Below, in pieces: positions 24,539 to 33,258 of a stretch of 64,000 nucleotides of DNA. The stretch's first letter is position 1. Each line of letters starts with the position of its first letter. Position numbers and translations under genes: made by a program. The notes below the pieces were generated by a model. The model was not told the DNA's origin and did not search any database. It saw only the letters and a list, made by a program, of their open reading frames with translations. Source of the DNA: Microbacterium trichothecenolyticum (GTDB taxonomy: Bacteria > Actinomycetota > Actinomycetes > Actinomycetales > Microbacteriaceae); assembly GCF_000956465.1 (NCBI RefSeq), contig NZ_JYJA01000040.1, forward strand, positions 124,001-188,000, given 5' to 3'.

Positions 24539-26785
24539 ATGATCGTGACTTCACCGCGAGCCCCGCGGCGTGCCCCGCGCCTCGTGACCGCCGCCATGGC
24601 GGCCGGGGTGATGCTCGCCGGGCTTGTGCTGCCGGCTCCGGCGCTCGCGGCGGATCCGACCCCGAGCCCATCGCCGAGTGCGACCTCCGCCGTCCCCACG
24701 GGCACCACCGTGTTCACCCTGTCGCCGGTCGCCAACGGCATCGTGAATCCGGGCGATGCGCTGAGCGTGTCGGTCTCGATCCAGAACGGGACGGAGGCGG
24801 AACTCGCGCCCGCGACCGTCACGCTGTCGCTCGGCCGCACACCGCTCGCCGACCGCGACGACCTGGGCGACTGGCTCGACGGGAGCTCGGCCGAGCTCGC
24901 GCTGGAGCCGATCGGCACCGACACGATCGCGGCCGTCGAACCCGGCGGGTTCCAAGTCCGCGGCATCACAGTCGCCGCCGACGACCCCGCCCTCGCCGGG
25001 CTCGCCCCCGGCGTCTACCCGCTCGCCGCGTCGTACCCCGACGCGGTGGGCACCGTCACTTCGACGAGCGCGATGATCGTCCCGCCCACCGGGGCCACGG
25101 ACGTCGGCATCGGCGTGGTCGTGCCGATCACCGCCGGTCCGCTCAGCGACGGCCTCCTCACCGCGGAACAGCTCGCCGAGCTGACCGCACCCGACGGCGA
25201 TCTCACGAACCAGCTGGACGGCGTCACCGGAACCGCCGCCATCCTCGCGGTGGACCCTGCCGTTCCCGCGTCGATCCGGGTGCTCGGCACATCGGCTCCG
25301 GAGTCCGCGCTCGAGTGGCTCTCACGCCTCGAGACGATCCAGAACTCGCGCTTCGCGCTGCAGTTCGGCGACGCCGACGTCACCGCGCAGCTGCAGGCGG
25401 GTCTTCCGCGGCCGCTGCAGCCCACGTCGTTCACCGCGTACATGTCGTCCTCGAACTTCGCGACCCCGACTCCCACTCCGACCCCCGCTACCTCGGCTCC
25501 CACCCCGACGCCGACCGCGGCGCCGTCGGACGCGCCGACCACCGCCCCCACGCCACAGCCCGACAGCGCCCTGCCGAGCACCGACGAGCTGCTGGTCGTC
25601 GGCCCCGCCACCCGCCAGGGCGCGTACTGGCCAGCCGACGGCACAGCGGACGAGCAGATCATCTCCCGCCTCGCAGACATCGCGACCGACGACGGCACCG
25701 CGCCTGTCACGCTCATCCCCTCGGCGACGACGGATGCCGGCTCCGACGGCCGCACCGTCTCGGCACACGGCCGGGTCGGCTCCGGCGAGGTGCTCGTCTA
25801 CGACAGCGACATCTCCGCCGCACTCGACGACGCATCCCAGCAGGAGGAGCCGTGGCTCCGCGGCGCCCCGCTCACCACGGCCACCGCCTACCTCGCCTTC
25901 GCGGCGGCCGAGACGAACGGGCCCCTCCTCGTGACCGTCGGCCGCGGCGAAGGGCGCTCGCGCGTCGAGCTCGGCGCCGCGATCTCCGCCGCATTCTCCG
26001 CGCCGGATGTGACGCCCCGCACCATCGCGACGGTCGCGGCGGGTGAGGCGTTCGACCTCGAGCTGACGGGTGTCGAGTCTTCGCCCGAGCGCGCGGACGC
26101 CGCATCCGCTCTCGTCGCCGACGAAAGCGAGCTCGCACGGTTCGCGACGATCCTCGACCAGCCGCCGCTGCTGACCGGACCCGAGCGGGCCGACATCCTG
26201 CAGCTGCTCGGCGTCGCGTGGATCGGCGACGCCACCTGGCCGACGGTGCTCTCCGACCACCGCGCCGCGACCGCCGGCACCCTCGACTCGGTGGCACTCC
26301 TGCCCACGAGCCCCAGCGACCTCTACGGCTCGAGCGCCGCTCTGCGATTCTGGGTGCGCAACGACCTGCCGTACCCCGTCAACCTCGTGCTCTACACGAG
26401 CCGTGACAACCTGCGACTCGACGTGCAGGGCGAGACGCCGATCGTCGCGACGCCGCAGAGCAACACCCGCGTCGAGGTGCCGGTGCAGGCCCGCGTGGGC
26501 CGCGGCGACGTCACGCTGACCCTGCAGCTGCGCAGCCCCGCCTTCGTCGCCATCGGCGAGCCCGAGTCCGTCGAGATCAACGTCTACGCCGACTGGGAGG
26601 CCGTCGGCATCGCCGCCCTCGCCGTCGTCATCGGCATCCTCCTCCTGTTCGGCATCGCGCGCACCGTGCTCCGCATCCGCCGCCGACGGAAGGGGATGGC
26701 CACCACGCCCCCTCCAGGCGCCGCTGAAGCGACGGATGCGGGCGAGGAACGGGTGTCGTCCACGCCCGACGGAGACGAGCCGTGA
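24539..26785 (+). CDS. Secreted, membrane-anchored DUF6049 protein
   Basis: 748 residues from ATG 24539; GTG 24545 is equally possible and has better spacing from ACAGG. A signal peptide ends at ALAA (~residue 38). A large extracytoplasmic region follows, with a Pro/Thr linker at ~310-345, and one membrane span near residue 675 (IAALAVVIGILLLFGIA) before a basic cytoplasmic tail. The protein is always found just before MurJ in actinobacteria, and the GTGA overlap here implies coupled translation, so a role in peptidoglycan export or assembly is likely. Molecular function unknown. Confidence 0.8.
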   Translation: MIVTSPRAPRRAPRLVTAAMAAGVMLAGLVLPAPALAADPTPSPSPSATSAVPTGTTVFTLSPVANGIVNPGDALSVSVSIQNGTEAELAPATVTLSLGRTPLADRDDLGDWLDGSSAELALEPIGTDTIAAVEPGGFQVRGITVAADDPALAGLAPGVYPLAASYPDAVGTVTSTSAMIVPPTGATDVGIGVVVPITAGPLSDGLLTAEQLAELTAPDGDLTNQLDGVTGTAAILAVDPAVPASIRVLGTSAPESALEWLSRLETIQNSRFALQFGDADVTAQLQAGLPRPLQPTSFTAYMSSSNFATPTPTPTPATSAPTPTPTAAPSDAPTTAPTPQPDSALPSTDELLVVGPATRQGAYWPADGTADEQIISRLADIATDDGTAPVTLIPSATTDAGSDGRTVSAHGRVGSGEVLVYDSDISAALDDASQQEEPWLRGAPLTTATAYLAFAAAETNGPLLVTVGRGEGRSRVELGAAISAAFSAPDVTPRTIATVAAGEAFDLELTGVESSPERADAASALVADESELARFATILDQPPLLTGPERADILQLLGVAWIGDATWPTVLSDHRAATAGTLDSVALLPTSPSDLYGSSAALRFWVRNDLPYPVNLVLYTSRDNLRLDVQGETPIVATPQSNTRVEVPVQARVGRGDVTLTLQLRSPAFVAIGEPESVEINVYADWEAVGIAALAVVIGILLLFGIARTVLRIRRRRKGMATTPPPGAAEATDAGEERVSSTPDGDEP

Positions 26786-28395
26786 GCGGGATCGGGCGCG
26801 CGAGCGCTCTCATCGGCGCCGGCACGATCGTGTCGCGCCTCACGGGCTTCCTCCGCTCCGTCGTGCTGGTGTCGGCCATCGGCGCGACCACTGCGGGGGG
26901 GAACGCATTCGCGATCGCGAACCAACTCCCGAACAACATCTACGCGATCATCTCGACGGGCCTCCTGAGCGCGGTCGTCGTGCCGCAGATCGTGAAGGCG
27001 GCCGCCCATGATGACGGCGGGCGCGCCTTCGTGTCGAAGCTCTTCACCCTCGGCACCGTCGTGCTGCTCGGGACCACGATCATCGCCACCGTGGCGGCAC
27101 CATGGCTTGTCGCACTGTACGCGCCGGGTTACCCGCCGCAGCAGCAGGCGCTGGCGACCGCATTCGCGTACTGGTGTCTGCCACAGATCCTCTTCTACGG
27201 ACTGTTCGCGCTGGTGGGCGAGTCCCTCAATGCGCGTCGGGTCTACGGGCCGTACACGTGGGCTCCCATCGTCAACAACATCGTGTCGATAGCGGGCTTC
27301 CTGGTCTTCATCTGGCTGTTCGGGCCCACGGGTTCGGCAACGGCATGGACTCCCGAGATGATCGCAGTGCTCGCGGGCACCGCGACGCTCGGCATCGTGG
27401 TGCAGACCGGGATCCTCTTCCTCTTCTGGCGGCAGACCGGTCTGCACATCCGACCGGACTTCGCGTGGCGCGGCGTCGGGCTCGGGCAGATCGGCAAGCT
27501 CGCCGGCTGGACCTTCCTGATGGTCGTCGCAGGCCAGCTCGCCGGCCTCGTCCAGTCGCAGGTGATGTCGGAGATCCCCAAGAGCGACCCAGGCGTGTTC
27601 GTCGCCCAGAACGCCTGGCTGCTCTTCATGCTCCCGTACTCGATCATCGTGCTCTCGATCGGCACCCCGTACTTCACCCGGCTCAGTGAGCACGCTGCAG
27701 CAGGACGCGACGACGAGGTTCGCGGCGACATCGGGCGCAGCATCCGCACGCTCGGCGTGTTCGTGGTGGCGGCAACCGCTGCTTTGGCCGCGGCCGCCAT
27801 CCCCGCATCCCGTATCTTCACCGACAGCCCCGACGAAGCCGTCGGCGCCGCGGGAGTGCTCCTCTGCTATCTCGTGAGCCTGATCCCGCTCGCGGTGCTG
27901 TTCGTGGTGCAGCGGAGCTTCTACGCCTACGACGACACTCGCACTCCGTTCTTCTTCACGATCCTCCAGTGCGCCATCGTCGTCCTGACCGCATGGAGCG
28001 CGCTCTGGGCGTTCCACGAAGGAGTCCTCCCCTCCGCACAGCTGGTCGCCGCGGTCGCGCTCGGCCAGTCCTTCGCCAGCGTCGTCCAGGTCATCGTCGC
28101 GACGTGGCTGCTGCAGCGCCGGCTGGGCGGGCTCCGCGTCGGTTCGTGGCTGCTCGCGCTTGGCCGCTTCGCCCTGGCCGCCATCCCTGCGGGCGCCGCA
28201 GGCTGGCTGGTCTTCCAGCTTCTGGGCGGGACGGCCGGATGGATGGTCTCCGACAAGCTCCTCGGCGCTCTGGGCGCCGCCGTCATCGGCATCGTCGTGC
28301 TCGTCGTCTATGTCGGCTTCCTCGCACTGCTGCGCGCGCCCGAGCTGTCGGTCGCCACCGGCCTCGTGCGGCGCTTCCTGCCCGGCCGGCGCTGA
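26782..28395 (+). CDS. murJ: Lipid II flippase MurJ (MviN)
   Basis: 537 residues from GTG 26782 overlapping the previous stop. It has about 14 hydrophobic segments of the MOP superfamily. The N-terminal GAGTIVSRLTGFLRSVVL matches the MviN/MurJ opening with its conserved arginines. It flips lipid-linked peptidoglycan precursor to the outer leaflet. Unlike mycobacterial MviN it has no cytoplasmic kinase-like or FHA-binding extension; it ends right after the last span. Confidence 0.92.
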   Translation: MSGIGRASALIGAGTIVSRLTGFLRSVVLVSAIGATTAGGNAFAIANQLPNNIYAIISTGLLSAVVVPQIVKAAAHDDGGRAFVSKLFTLGTVVLLGTTIIATVAAPWLVALYAPGYPPQQQALATAFAYWCLPQILFYGLFALVGESLNARRVYGPYTWAPIVNNIVSIAGFLVFIWLFGPTGSATAWTPEMIAVLAGTATLGIVVQTGILFLFWRQTGLHIRPDFAWRGVGLGQIGKLAGWTFLMVVAGQLAGLVQSQVMSEIPKSDPGVFVAQNAWLLFMLPYSIIVLSIGTPYFTRLSEHAAAGRDDEVRGDIGRSIRTLGVFVVAATAALAAAAIPASRIFTDSPDEAVGAAGVLLCYLVSLIPLAVLFVVQRSFYAYDDTRTPFFFTILQCAIVVLTAWSALWAFHEGVLPSAQLVAAVALGQSFASVVQVIVATWLLQRRLGGLRVGSWLLALGRFALAAIPAGAAGWLVFQLLGGTAGWMVSDKLLGALGAAVIGIVVLVVYVGFLALLRAPELSVATGLVRRFLPGRR

Positions 28396-28437
28396 CCACG
28401 ACCCCGTGCGTCACGGAGGGCGCGGGGAACGGGTGAC

Positions 28438-28463
28438 GGAATGCCACGCGGTTACCATGTGTT
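28438..28463 (+). promoter_or_regulatory. SigR/SigH-type promoter of trxB
   Basis: GGAAT (28438-28442), exactly 18 bp, then GTTGAG (28461). This matches the GGAAT/C-N18-GTT consensus of the disulfide-stress sigma factors SigR of Streptomyces and SigH of Mycobacterium, for which trxB is a classic target. It lies 68 bp before the start codon. Confidence 0.7.
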
Positions 28464-28530
28464 GAGGCATCCGGAGCCATCGCGCGTGTCATGAGACGTT
28501 CCGCGAGGCTTCACGAGGAAAGGTGCGCAC

Positions 28531-29535
28531 GTGCGTCAGGTCATCATCATCGGTTCGGGTCCCGCGGGTTACACGGCGGCCATCTACGCCGCCCGGGCCA
28601 ACCTGAGCCCGCTCGTCGTGGCGAGCTCGGTCGAGGCCGGCGGCGAGCTGATGAACACCACCGAGGTCGAGAACTTCCCCGGATTCCCCGAGGCGATCAT
28701 GGGTCCCGACCTGATGGCGAAGATGCAGGAGCAGGCCGAGCGGTTCGGCGCCGAGGTGCTGTACGACGACGTCGTCTCGCTCGACATCGACGGCCCGGTC
28801 AAGAAGGTCACCCTCGGCAGCGGCGCCTCGCACGAGGCCGACGCGCTGGTGTTCGCCACCGGCTCGGCGCCCCGCAAGATCGGCATCGAGGGCGAAGCCC
28901 GCCTGTCGGGCCGTGGCGTGTCGTACTGCGCGACCTGCGACGGGTTCTTCTTCCGCGAGCGGGTGATCGCCGTCGTCGGCGGCGGGGACTCCGCGATGGA
29001 GGAGGCCACCTTCCTTACCAAGTTCGCCTCGAAGGTGTACATCATCCACCGCCGCGACGAGCTGCGCGCCTCCAAGATCATGCAGGAGCGCGCGTTCAAG
29101 AACGACAAGATCGAGTTCGTCTGGAACAGCGAGGTCGTCGACATCCTCGGCGACGAGGCCGTCACCGGCGTCGTGCTCGAGGACACCGTCGACGGCTCGC
29201 GCCGCGACCTGGCGCTGGACGGCGTGTTCGTCGCGATCGGCAACGACCCGCGCACGCACCTGGTGCACGACAAGCTCGACCTCACCGCCGAGGGCACCGT
29301 GTGGGTCGACGGCCGTTCGTCGCGCACCTCGGTGCCGGGGGTGTTCGCCGCCGGTGACGTGATCGACCCGACCTACCGTCAGGCGGTCACCGCCGCGGGC
29401 AGCGGCACCGTCGCCGCCCTCGACGTCGAGCACTTCCTCGCCGCACTCGGCGAAGCCGGCGCACCCGCCCCCGACGCCGCCGAGATCGACGGCCTCCCAG
29501 GCGCCGAGCCGGTCGCCAAGGTCGACGCCGCCTAG
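28531..29535 (+). CDS. trxB: Thioredoxin-disulfide reductase
   Basis: 334 residues from GTG 28531 with GAGGAAAGG upstream. FAD-binding GSGPAGYTAA (residues 8-17), the redox CATC at 133-136, NADPH-binding VVGGGDSAMEEA and the late FAD motif GVFAAGDVID are all intact. It reduces thioredoxin with NADPH in the cytoplasm. The C-terminus carries a ~20-residue Ala/Pro-rich tail beyond the usual end. The thioredoxin gene follows after 94 bp with its own promoter. Confidence 0.96.
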   Translation: MRQVIIIGSGPAGYTAAIYAARANLSPLVVASSVEAGGELMNTTEVENFPGFPEAIMGPDLMAKMQEQAERFGAEVLYDDVVSLDIDGPVKKVTLGSGASHEADALVFATGSAPRKIGIEGEARLSGRGVSYCATCDGFFFRERVIAVVGGGDSAMEEATFLTKFASKVYIIHRRDELRASKIMQERAFKNDKIEFVWNSEVVDILGDEAVTGVVLEDTVDGSRRDLALDGVFVAIGNDPRTHLVHDKLDLTAEGTVWVDGRSSRTSVPGVFAAGDVIDPTYRQAVTAAGSGTVAALDVEHFLAALGEAGAPAPDAAEIDGLPGAEPVAKVDAA

Positions 29536-29562
29536 CGTCCCACCGGGTGCTGCACAAGCCCG

Positions 29563-29588
29563 GGAACACTTCGCGCCCATCTCGCGTT
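29563..29588 (+). promoter_or_regulatory. SigR/SigH-type promoter of trxA
   Basis: GGAAC (29563-29567), exactly 18 bp, then GTTGAA (29586). It repeats the layout seen before trxB and lies 42 bp before the thioredoxin start, so both genes can be induced separately by the same sigma factor. Confidence 0.7.
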
Positions 29589-29629
29589 GAATGAGCGTGG
29601 ACAGACTTCTCAGAGAAGGAGAAACACAG

Positions 29630-29953
29630 ATGACCGCCAAGGCGACGACTTCCGCCACGTTCGAGCAGGACGTGCTCCAGGCCGAGGGTCCGGTGCTCGT
29701 GGACTTCTGGGCGGAGTGGTGCGGCCCGTGTCGCATGGTCTCGCCCGTCCTCGACCAGATCCAGTCGGAGCACCCCGACAAGATCACGATCCTCAAGCTC
29801 AATGTGGACGAGAACCCCGACCTCGCGATGAAGTACCAGATCACCTCGATCCCTGCGATGAAGGTGTTCAACAAGGGCGCAGTCGAGACGACCATCATCG
29901 GCGCCAAGCCGAAGTTCGCGCTCGAGCAGGACCTCGCGGCCTACATCGGCTGA
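29630..29953 (+). CDS. trxA: Thioredoxin
   Basis: 107 residues from ATG 29630 behind AGAAGGAG; a start 13 codons upstream is possible but lies inside the promoter region. The active site WCGPC occupies residues 30-34, and the cis-proline loop reads TSIPAM. It reduces protein disulfides with electrons from TrxB. A strong intrinsic terminator follows. Confidence 0.97.
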   Translation: MTAKATTSATFEQDVLQAEGPVLVDFWAEWCGPCRMVSPVLDQIQSEHPDKITILKLNVDENPDLAMKYQITSIPAMKVFNKGAVETTIIGAKPKFALEQDLAAYIG

Positions 29954-29974
29954 GTCCGCTCGCGCTTCCCGAAG

Positions 29975-30002
29975 ACCCCGCCGATCCGTTCGGCGGGGTT
30001 TT
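29975..30002 (+). terminator. Rho-independent terminator of trxA
   Basis: Perfect 10-bp stem ACCCCGCCGA / TCGGCGGGGT (29975-29984, 29990-29999), 5-nt loop, then TTTT. Confidence 0.9.
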
Positions 30003-30076
30003 CGCCGTTCTACCGGGTATTTCCACTGTATGCCGATTCCGGCATCCGGGATTCTCTCGAGAATCTTCCCGCGCGC

Positions 30077-30103
30077 TGTCGATCTGCGCGAGGCTGGTTC
30101 GAC
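30077..30103 (+). promoter_or_regulatory. ECF42-type promoter of the DGPF gene
   Basis: TGTCGA (30077-30082), 17 bp, then CGAC (30100-30103), 67 bp before the start codon. From memory, the motif reported for ECF42 sigma factors in Streptomyces is TGTCGA at -35 with CGA/TC at -10; the ECF42 gene is just downstream here. A GATTCTC-N2-GAGAATC inverted repeat (30050-30065) sits immediately upstream. Confidence 0.6.
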
Positions 30104-30170
30104 GCACATGGTGAAGGGGCCGAACAGGGCCCCCAACCGGGCCGTCATCGCCCCGACGAAAGGGATTCCC

Positions 30171-30587
30171 ATGCGTTACATGCTCATCATGCAGGTCGGA
30201 GCCGAGGCTGCTGCGGCGTTCGACCCCGAGACCTTCGACATGGCGGAGGCATACGCTGCCATGGGCGCGTACAACGAGGAGCTGCAGAAGGCCGGTGTGT
30301 TCCTGAGCGCGGAGGGTCTGTCGGACGCCTCGGAGGGCTTCCGTGTCGACTTCGACTCCGTCCCGCCCGCCGTCACCGACGGACCGTTCGCCGAAGCTCG
30401 AGAGGTCTTCACCGGCTACTGGATCCTCGAGGTCGCATCCCGTGAGGAGGCCGAGCACTGGGCGCGCAAGTGCCCGCTGGGCCCCGGCACCGCGCTGGAG
30501 GTGCGTCGCGTCAACGAGCTCAGCGACTTCGACCAGAACGACGAGTGGATCGCCAAGGAGAAGGAGTGGCGCGCCGCCAACTCGTGA
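30171..30587 (+). CDS. YCII/DGPF-domain protein
   Basis: 138 residues from ATG 30171 with AAAGG upstream. The family motif TDGPFAEAREVFTGYWILE is present at ~residues 64-82, in a ferredoxin-like fold. DGPF proteins are the usual genomic partners and targets of ECF42 sigma factors; the ECF42 gene lies 420 bp downstream. Biochemical role unknown; a YCII-type hydrolase or ligand-sensing function has been suggested for the wider family. Confidence 0.88.
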   Translation: MRYMLIMQVGAEAAAAFDPETFDMAEAYAAMGAYNEELQKAGVFLSAEGLSDASEGFRVDFDSVPPAVTDGPFAEAREVFTGYWILEVASREEAEHWARKCPLGPGTALEVRRVNELSDFDQNDEWIAKEKEWRAANS

Positions 30588-30604
30588 CTCGTGAGGTGCG
30601 GGCT

Positions 30605-30952
30605 TCAGCCCGCTTCGGCACGCACCGTCGGGTCCCACCGGCGGTGCGTGTTCGCATCACCCAGCAACGACCACACGGCGCGGGTGAGCGGGGGATAGTC
30701 GATCGCGATCTGCCTCAGCACGCGGTAGTGACGGCTGGCATTCGGCCGCGACCCGCCGTCGGCCGCGATGTTCTCGGCGCGAAGCAGATAGACGACGAGT
30801 TCGTCGACGGACGGCAGATCGTCCATGAACTCCCACGGGTCCTCGCCGGCACGGAGGCGCTCGTGCACCAGCACCGAGAGTTCGTCGGCGGCTTCGGCGC
30901 GGAGCACCTCGAGGCTCGCACGTCGCCGCGGGGTCTGGTCCTCGTTCGCCAT
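30605..30952 (-). CDS. Small hypothetical protein
   Basis: 115 residues from ATG 30952. A charged, soluble helical protein with acidic middle (RAGEDPWEFMDDLPSVDELV) and no membrane span or known motif. It sits on the opposite strand between the DGPF and sigma genes. Codon use is normal for the region and the frame is clean, so it is probably real. Not recognised. Confidence 0.55.
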   Translation of the reverse strand: MANEDQTPRRRASLEVLRAEAADELSVLVHERLRAGEDPWEFMDDLPSVDELVVYLLRAENIAADGGSRPNASRHYRVLRQIAIDYPPLTRAVWSLLGDANTHRRWDPTVRAEAG

Positions 30953-31008
30953 CAATCCAGGGTACGTGCCGATCCCGACACCGTGGGCCACGCGCCTACG
31001 CTGGCAGC

Positions 31009-32274
31009 ATGAGCCCCGACGACGATGCCCACGCGCGCCGCGCGGTCGAAGCCGTGTGGCGCGACGAGTCCGCTCGCATCGTCTCGGCGCTGACTCGGCA
31101 CACCGGCGACTTCGCATGGGCCGAGGATCTCGCTCAGGAGGCGCTTGTCGAAGCCCTCGCCGCGTGGCCGGGCAGCGGCATCCCCGACAATCCAGGAGCC
31201 TGGCTCATGTCGGTCGCCAAGCGGCGCGCGATCGACGGGTGGCGCCGACGCGAGCGGATGTCGCAGCGGGAGCCCCTGTTCGTGTCAGAGGCTCTCGTGG
31301 CCGAGGCGATCGACTCGGTGCCTGACGACGCCGACCCCGACCGCATCGACGACGATGTGCTGCGTCTCGTCTTCGTCGCGTGCCATCCCGTGCTCCCGGC
31401 ACAGGCGCGGCTCGCTCTGACCCTGCGCGCGGTGGCCGGTCTCACCACCGACCAGATCGCCCGGGCGCTGCTGATGACCGTGCCGACCGTGCAGCAGCGC
31501 ATCGTCCGAGCCAAGCGGACTCTCGCCGTGGAGAGCGTGCCGTTCGAGGTGCCCGACCGTGCGGAACGCCCGGCGCGGCTTGCGAGCGTCCTCCAGGTGA
31601 TCTATCTCCTCTTCACCGAGGGGTACTCGGCGGCCGAGGGGGAGGGGCCCATACGTCCCGATGTCGCGCGTGAGGCGGTCCGCCTGGGTCGGCAGCTCGC
31701 CGCCCTCATGCCGCGCGAGCCCGAGATCTGGTCGCTCATCGCGCTCATGGAGTTCCAGTCGTCGCGCTTCGCCGCGCGCATCGACGCCGACGGCCTCCCG
31801 GTGACCCTGGGAGACCAGGACCGCCGCCGATGGGACCGTTCCGCGATCGCCCGCGGTCTCGAAGCGATGGAGCGAGCGGATGCCTCCACCCGAGGACTCG
31901 GCTACTACGGCCTGCAAGCCGCCATCGCGCAGTGCCACGCGGTCGCTCCGTCGTTCGCCGAGACGGACTGGGAGCAGATCCTCCGGTTGTACGACGCGCT
32001 GGAGTCGCTCGCGCCGTCGGCTGTCGTCCGCCTCAACCGCGCCGTCGCGCTCTCCATGGCACGCGGCCCCGAGCCCGCCCTCGCCGTGGTGGACGCGCTC
32101 GAGCCGGAGCTGTCCGGGTTCCGCCCTCTCCCCGCCGTACGCGCGGAGCTTCTGGAGCGGCTCGGCCGAACGGATGCCGCAGCCGCGGCGTTCCTCGCAG
32201 CGGCAGAGCTGCCAGGCAATGCCGCGGAGGGCGAAGCGCTGCGTCGGCGGGCGGAGGCGCTCGGACGCCTATGA
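31009..32274 (+). CDS. RNA polymerase sigma factor, ECF42 group
   Basis: 421 residues from ATG 31009. Sigma region 2 (AEDLAQEALVEALAAWP, NPGAWLMSVAKRRAIDGWRR) and region 4 (LTTDQIARALLMTVPTVQQR) are followed by a ~220-residue helical, TPR-like C-terminal extension (LFTEGYSAAEG, LMEFQSSRFAARID, RLNRAVALSMARGPEPALA). That extension defines ECF42 and replaces a separate anti-sigma factor. TACGCT lies six bases before the ATG, suggesting leaderless constitutive transcription. Its stop overlaps the end of parB. Confidence 0.92.
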   Translation: MSPDDDAHARRAVEAVWRDESARIVSALTRHTGDFAWAEDLAQEALVEALAAWPGSGIPDNPGAWLMSVAKRRAIDGWRRRERMSQREPLFVSEALVAEAIDSVPDDADPDRIDDDVLRLVFVACHPVLPAQARLALTLRAVAGLTTDQIARALLMTVPTVQQRIVRAKRTLAVESVPFEVPDRAERPARLASVLQVIYLLFTEGYSAAEGEGPIRPDVAREAVRLGRQLAALMPREPEIWSLIALMEFQSSRFAARIDADGLPVTLGDQDRRRWDRSAIARGLEAMERADASTRGLGYYGLQAAIAQCHAVAPSFAETDWEQILRLYDALESLAPSAVVRLNRAVALSMARGPEPALAVVDALEPELSGFRPLPAVRAELLERLGRTDAAAAAFLAAAELPGNAAEGEALRRRAEALGRL

Positions 32275-33258
32275 GGCCTCGAGGGCCCCGTACTCCGTCT
32301 CACCGAGCTCAGCGAGGATGCGGTTGAGATCCTGAATCGTAGCGAAGTCGATGCTGATCTGGCCTTTTCGTGCCGTCAGTGCGATCTTCACCCGAGTGTT
32401 GAGCCGATCGCCCAGTCGTCCAGCGACCTCATCCAGGTGGGCGCGGCGCGAGCCGGCCTGTGGCTTGACGGAACGGGTGGGGGAGGCATCCGGAAGCTTC
32501 GCCGCAGCCTCCGCGGCACGCACCGAGAGATCCTCGTTGACGATCTTGTCGGCGAATCGCTGCATCGCCGTCGGGTCTTCCAGAGACAGGATCGCGCGGG
32601 CGTGCCCGGCGGTGAGCACTCCCGCGGCGACTCGCTGCTGCACCGGCATCGGGAGCTTGAGGAGGCGGATCGTGTTGCTGATCTGCGGACGCGAGCGGCC
32701 GATGCGGGTGGCGAGCTCTTCCTGCGTGATGCCGAAGTCCTCCAGCAGCTGCTGGTACGCCGAAGCCTCCTCGAGGGCGTTCAGCTCAGAACGGTGCAGG
32801 TTCTCCAGCAGCGCGTCGCGCAGCAGGTGCTCGTCAGCGGTGTCGCGCACGATCGCGGGGATCGAGGTGAGTCCGGCCTCACGCGCGGCGCGTGTACGGC
32901 GCTCACCCATGATGAGCTCGTATTCGCCCTTCTCGTTGAGCCGGACGACCACGGGCTGCAGCACGCCGAACTCTCGCACGCTGTGCACAAGCTCCGCGAA
33001 GTGCTCGGGGTCGAAGTTCGTGCGCGGCTGGCGCGGGTTGGGCACGATGTCGTGCGGGTCGATGTGCGCCAGTCGGGCGCCGGGCACCTCGACGAGATCC
33101 TCCTGCCCGTCGGACTCAGCGGCCTCGGCGGCCGGCTCCGCTTCGGCCACGGCGACGGCCCGGGGGAAGAAGACATCTGCGGGACGCTCGTCGGCCTGCT
33201 CACTGGTCGGGATCAGTGCGCCGATTCCGCGGCCGAGTCCTGTGCGCTTCGCTGCCAT
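32269..33258 (-). CDS. parB: Chromosome partition protein ParB
   Basis: 329 residues from ATG 33258 (TGATG overlap with parA). The N-terminal MAAKRTGLGRGIGALIP is the usual ParA-contact segment. IVPNPRQPRTNF and GERRTRAA (118-125) form the CTP-binding/CTPase pocket. ITQEELATRIGRSRPQISN is the helix-turn-helix that reads parS, and the C-terminal domain dimerises. ParB loads at parS, slides as a CTP clamp and recruits SMC. Ten parS sites lie 1.3-7 kb away. Its stop TAG overlaps the convergent sigma gene by 6 bp. Confidence 0.96.
   Translation of the reverse strand: MAAKRTGLGRGIGALIPTSEQADERPADVFFPRAVAVAEAEPAAEAAESDGQEDLVEVPGARLAHIDPHDIVPNPRQPRTNFDPEHFAELVHSVREFGVLQPVVVRLNEKGEYELIMGERRTRAAREAGLTSIPAIVRDTADEHLLRDALLENLHRSELNALEEASAYQQLLEDFGITQEELATRIGRSRPQISNTIRLLKLPMPVQQRVAAGVLTAGHARAILSLEDPTAMQRFADKIVNEDLSVRAAEAAAKLPDASPTRSVKPQAGSRRAHLDEVAGRLGDRLNTRVKIALTARKGQISIDFATIQDLNRILAELGETEYGALEAS

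Noticed and set aside
21726..24542. A very long open frame (938 codons) opposite cca and the methyltransferase
   Set aside because: It is antisense to two well-supported enzymes; its His/Arg/Glu/Val-rich translation is the mirror of their codon bias.
25470..25570. Short tandem-like Thr-Pro codon repeats in the DUF6049 gene
   Set aside because: They encode an ordinary Pro/Thr linker and stay in frame; not a CRISPR array or mobile-element repeat.
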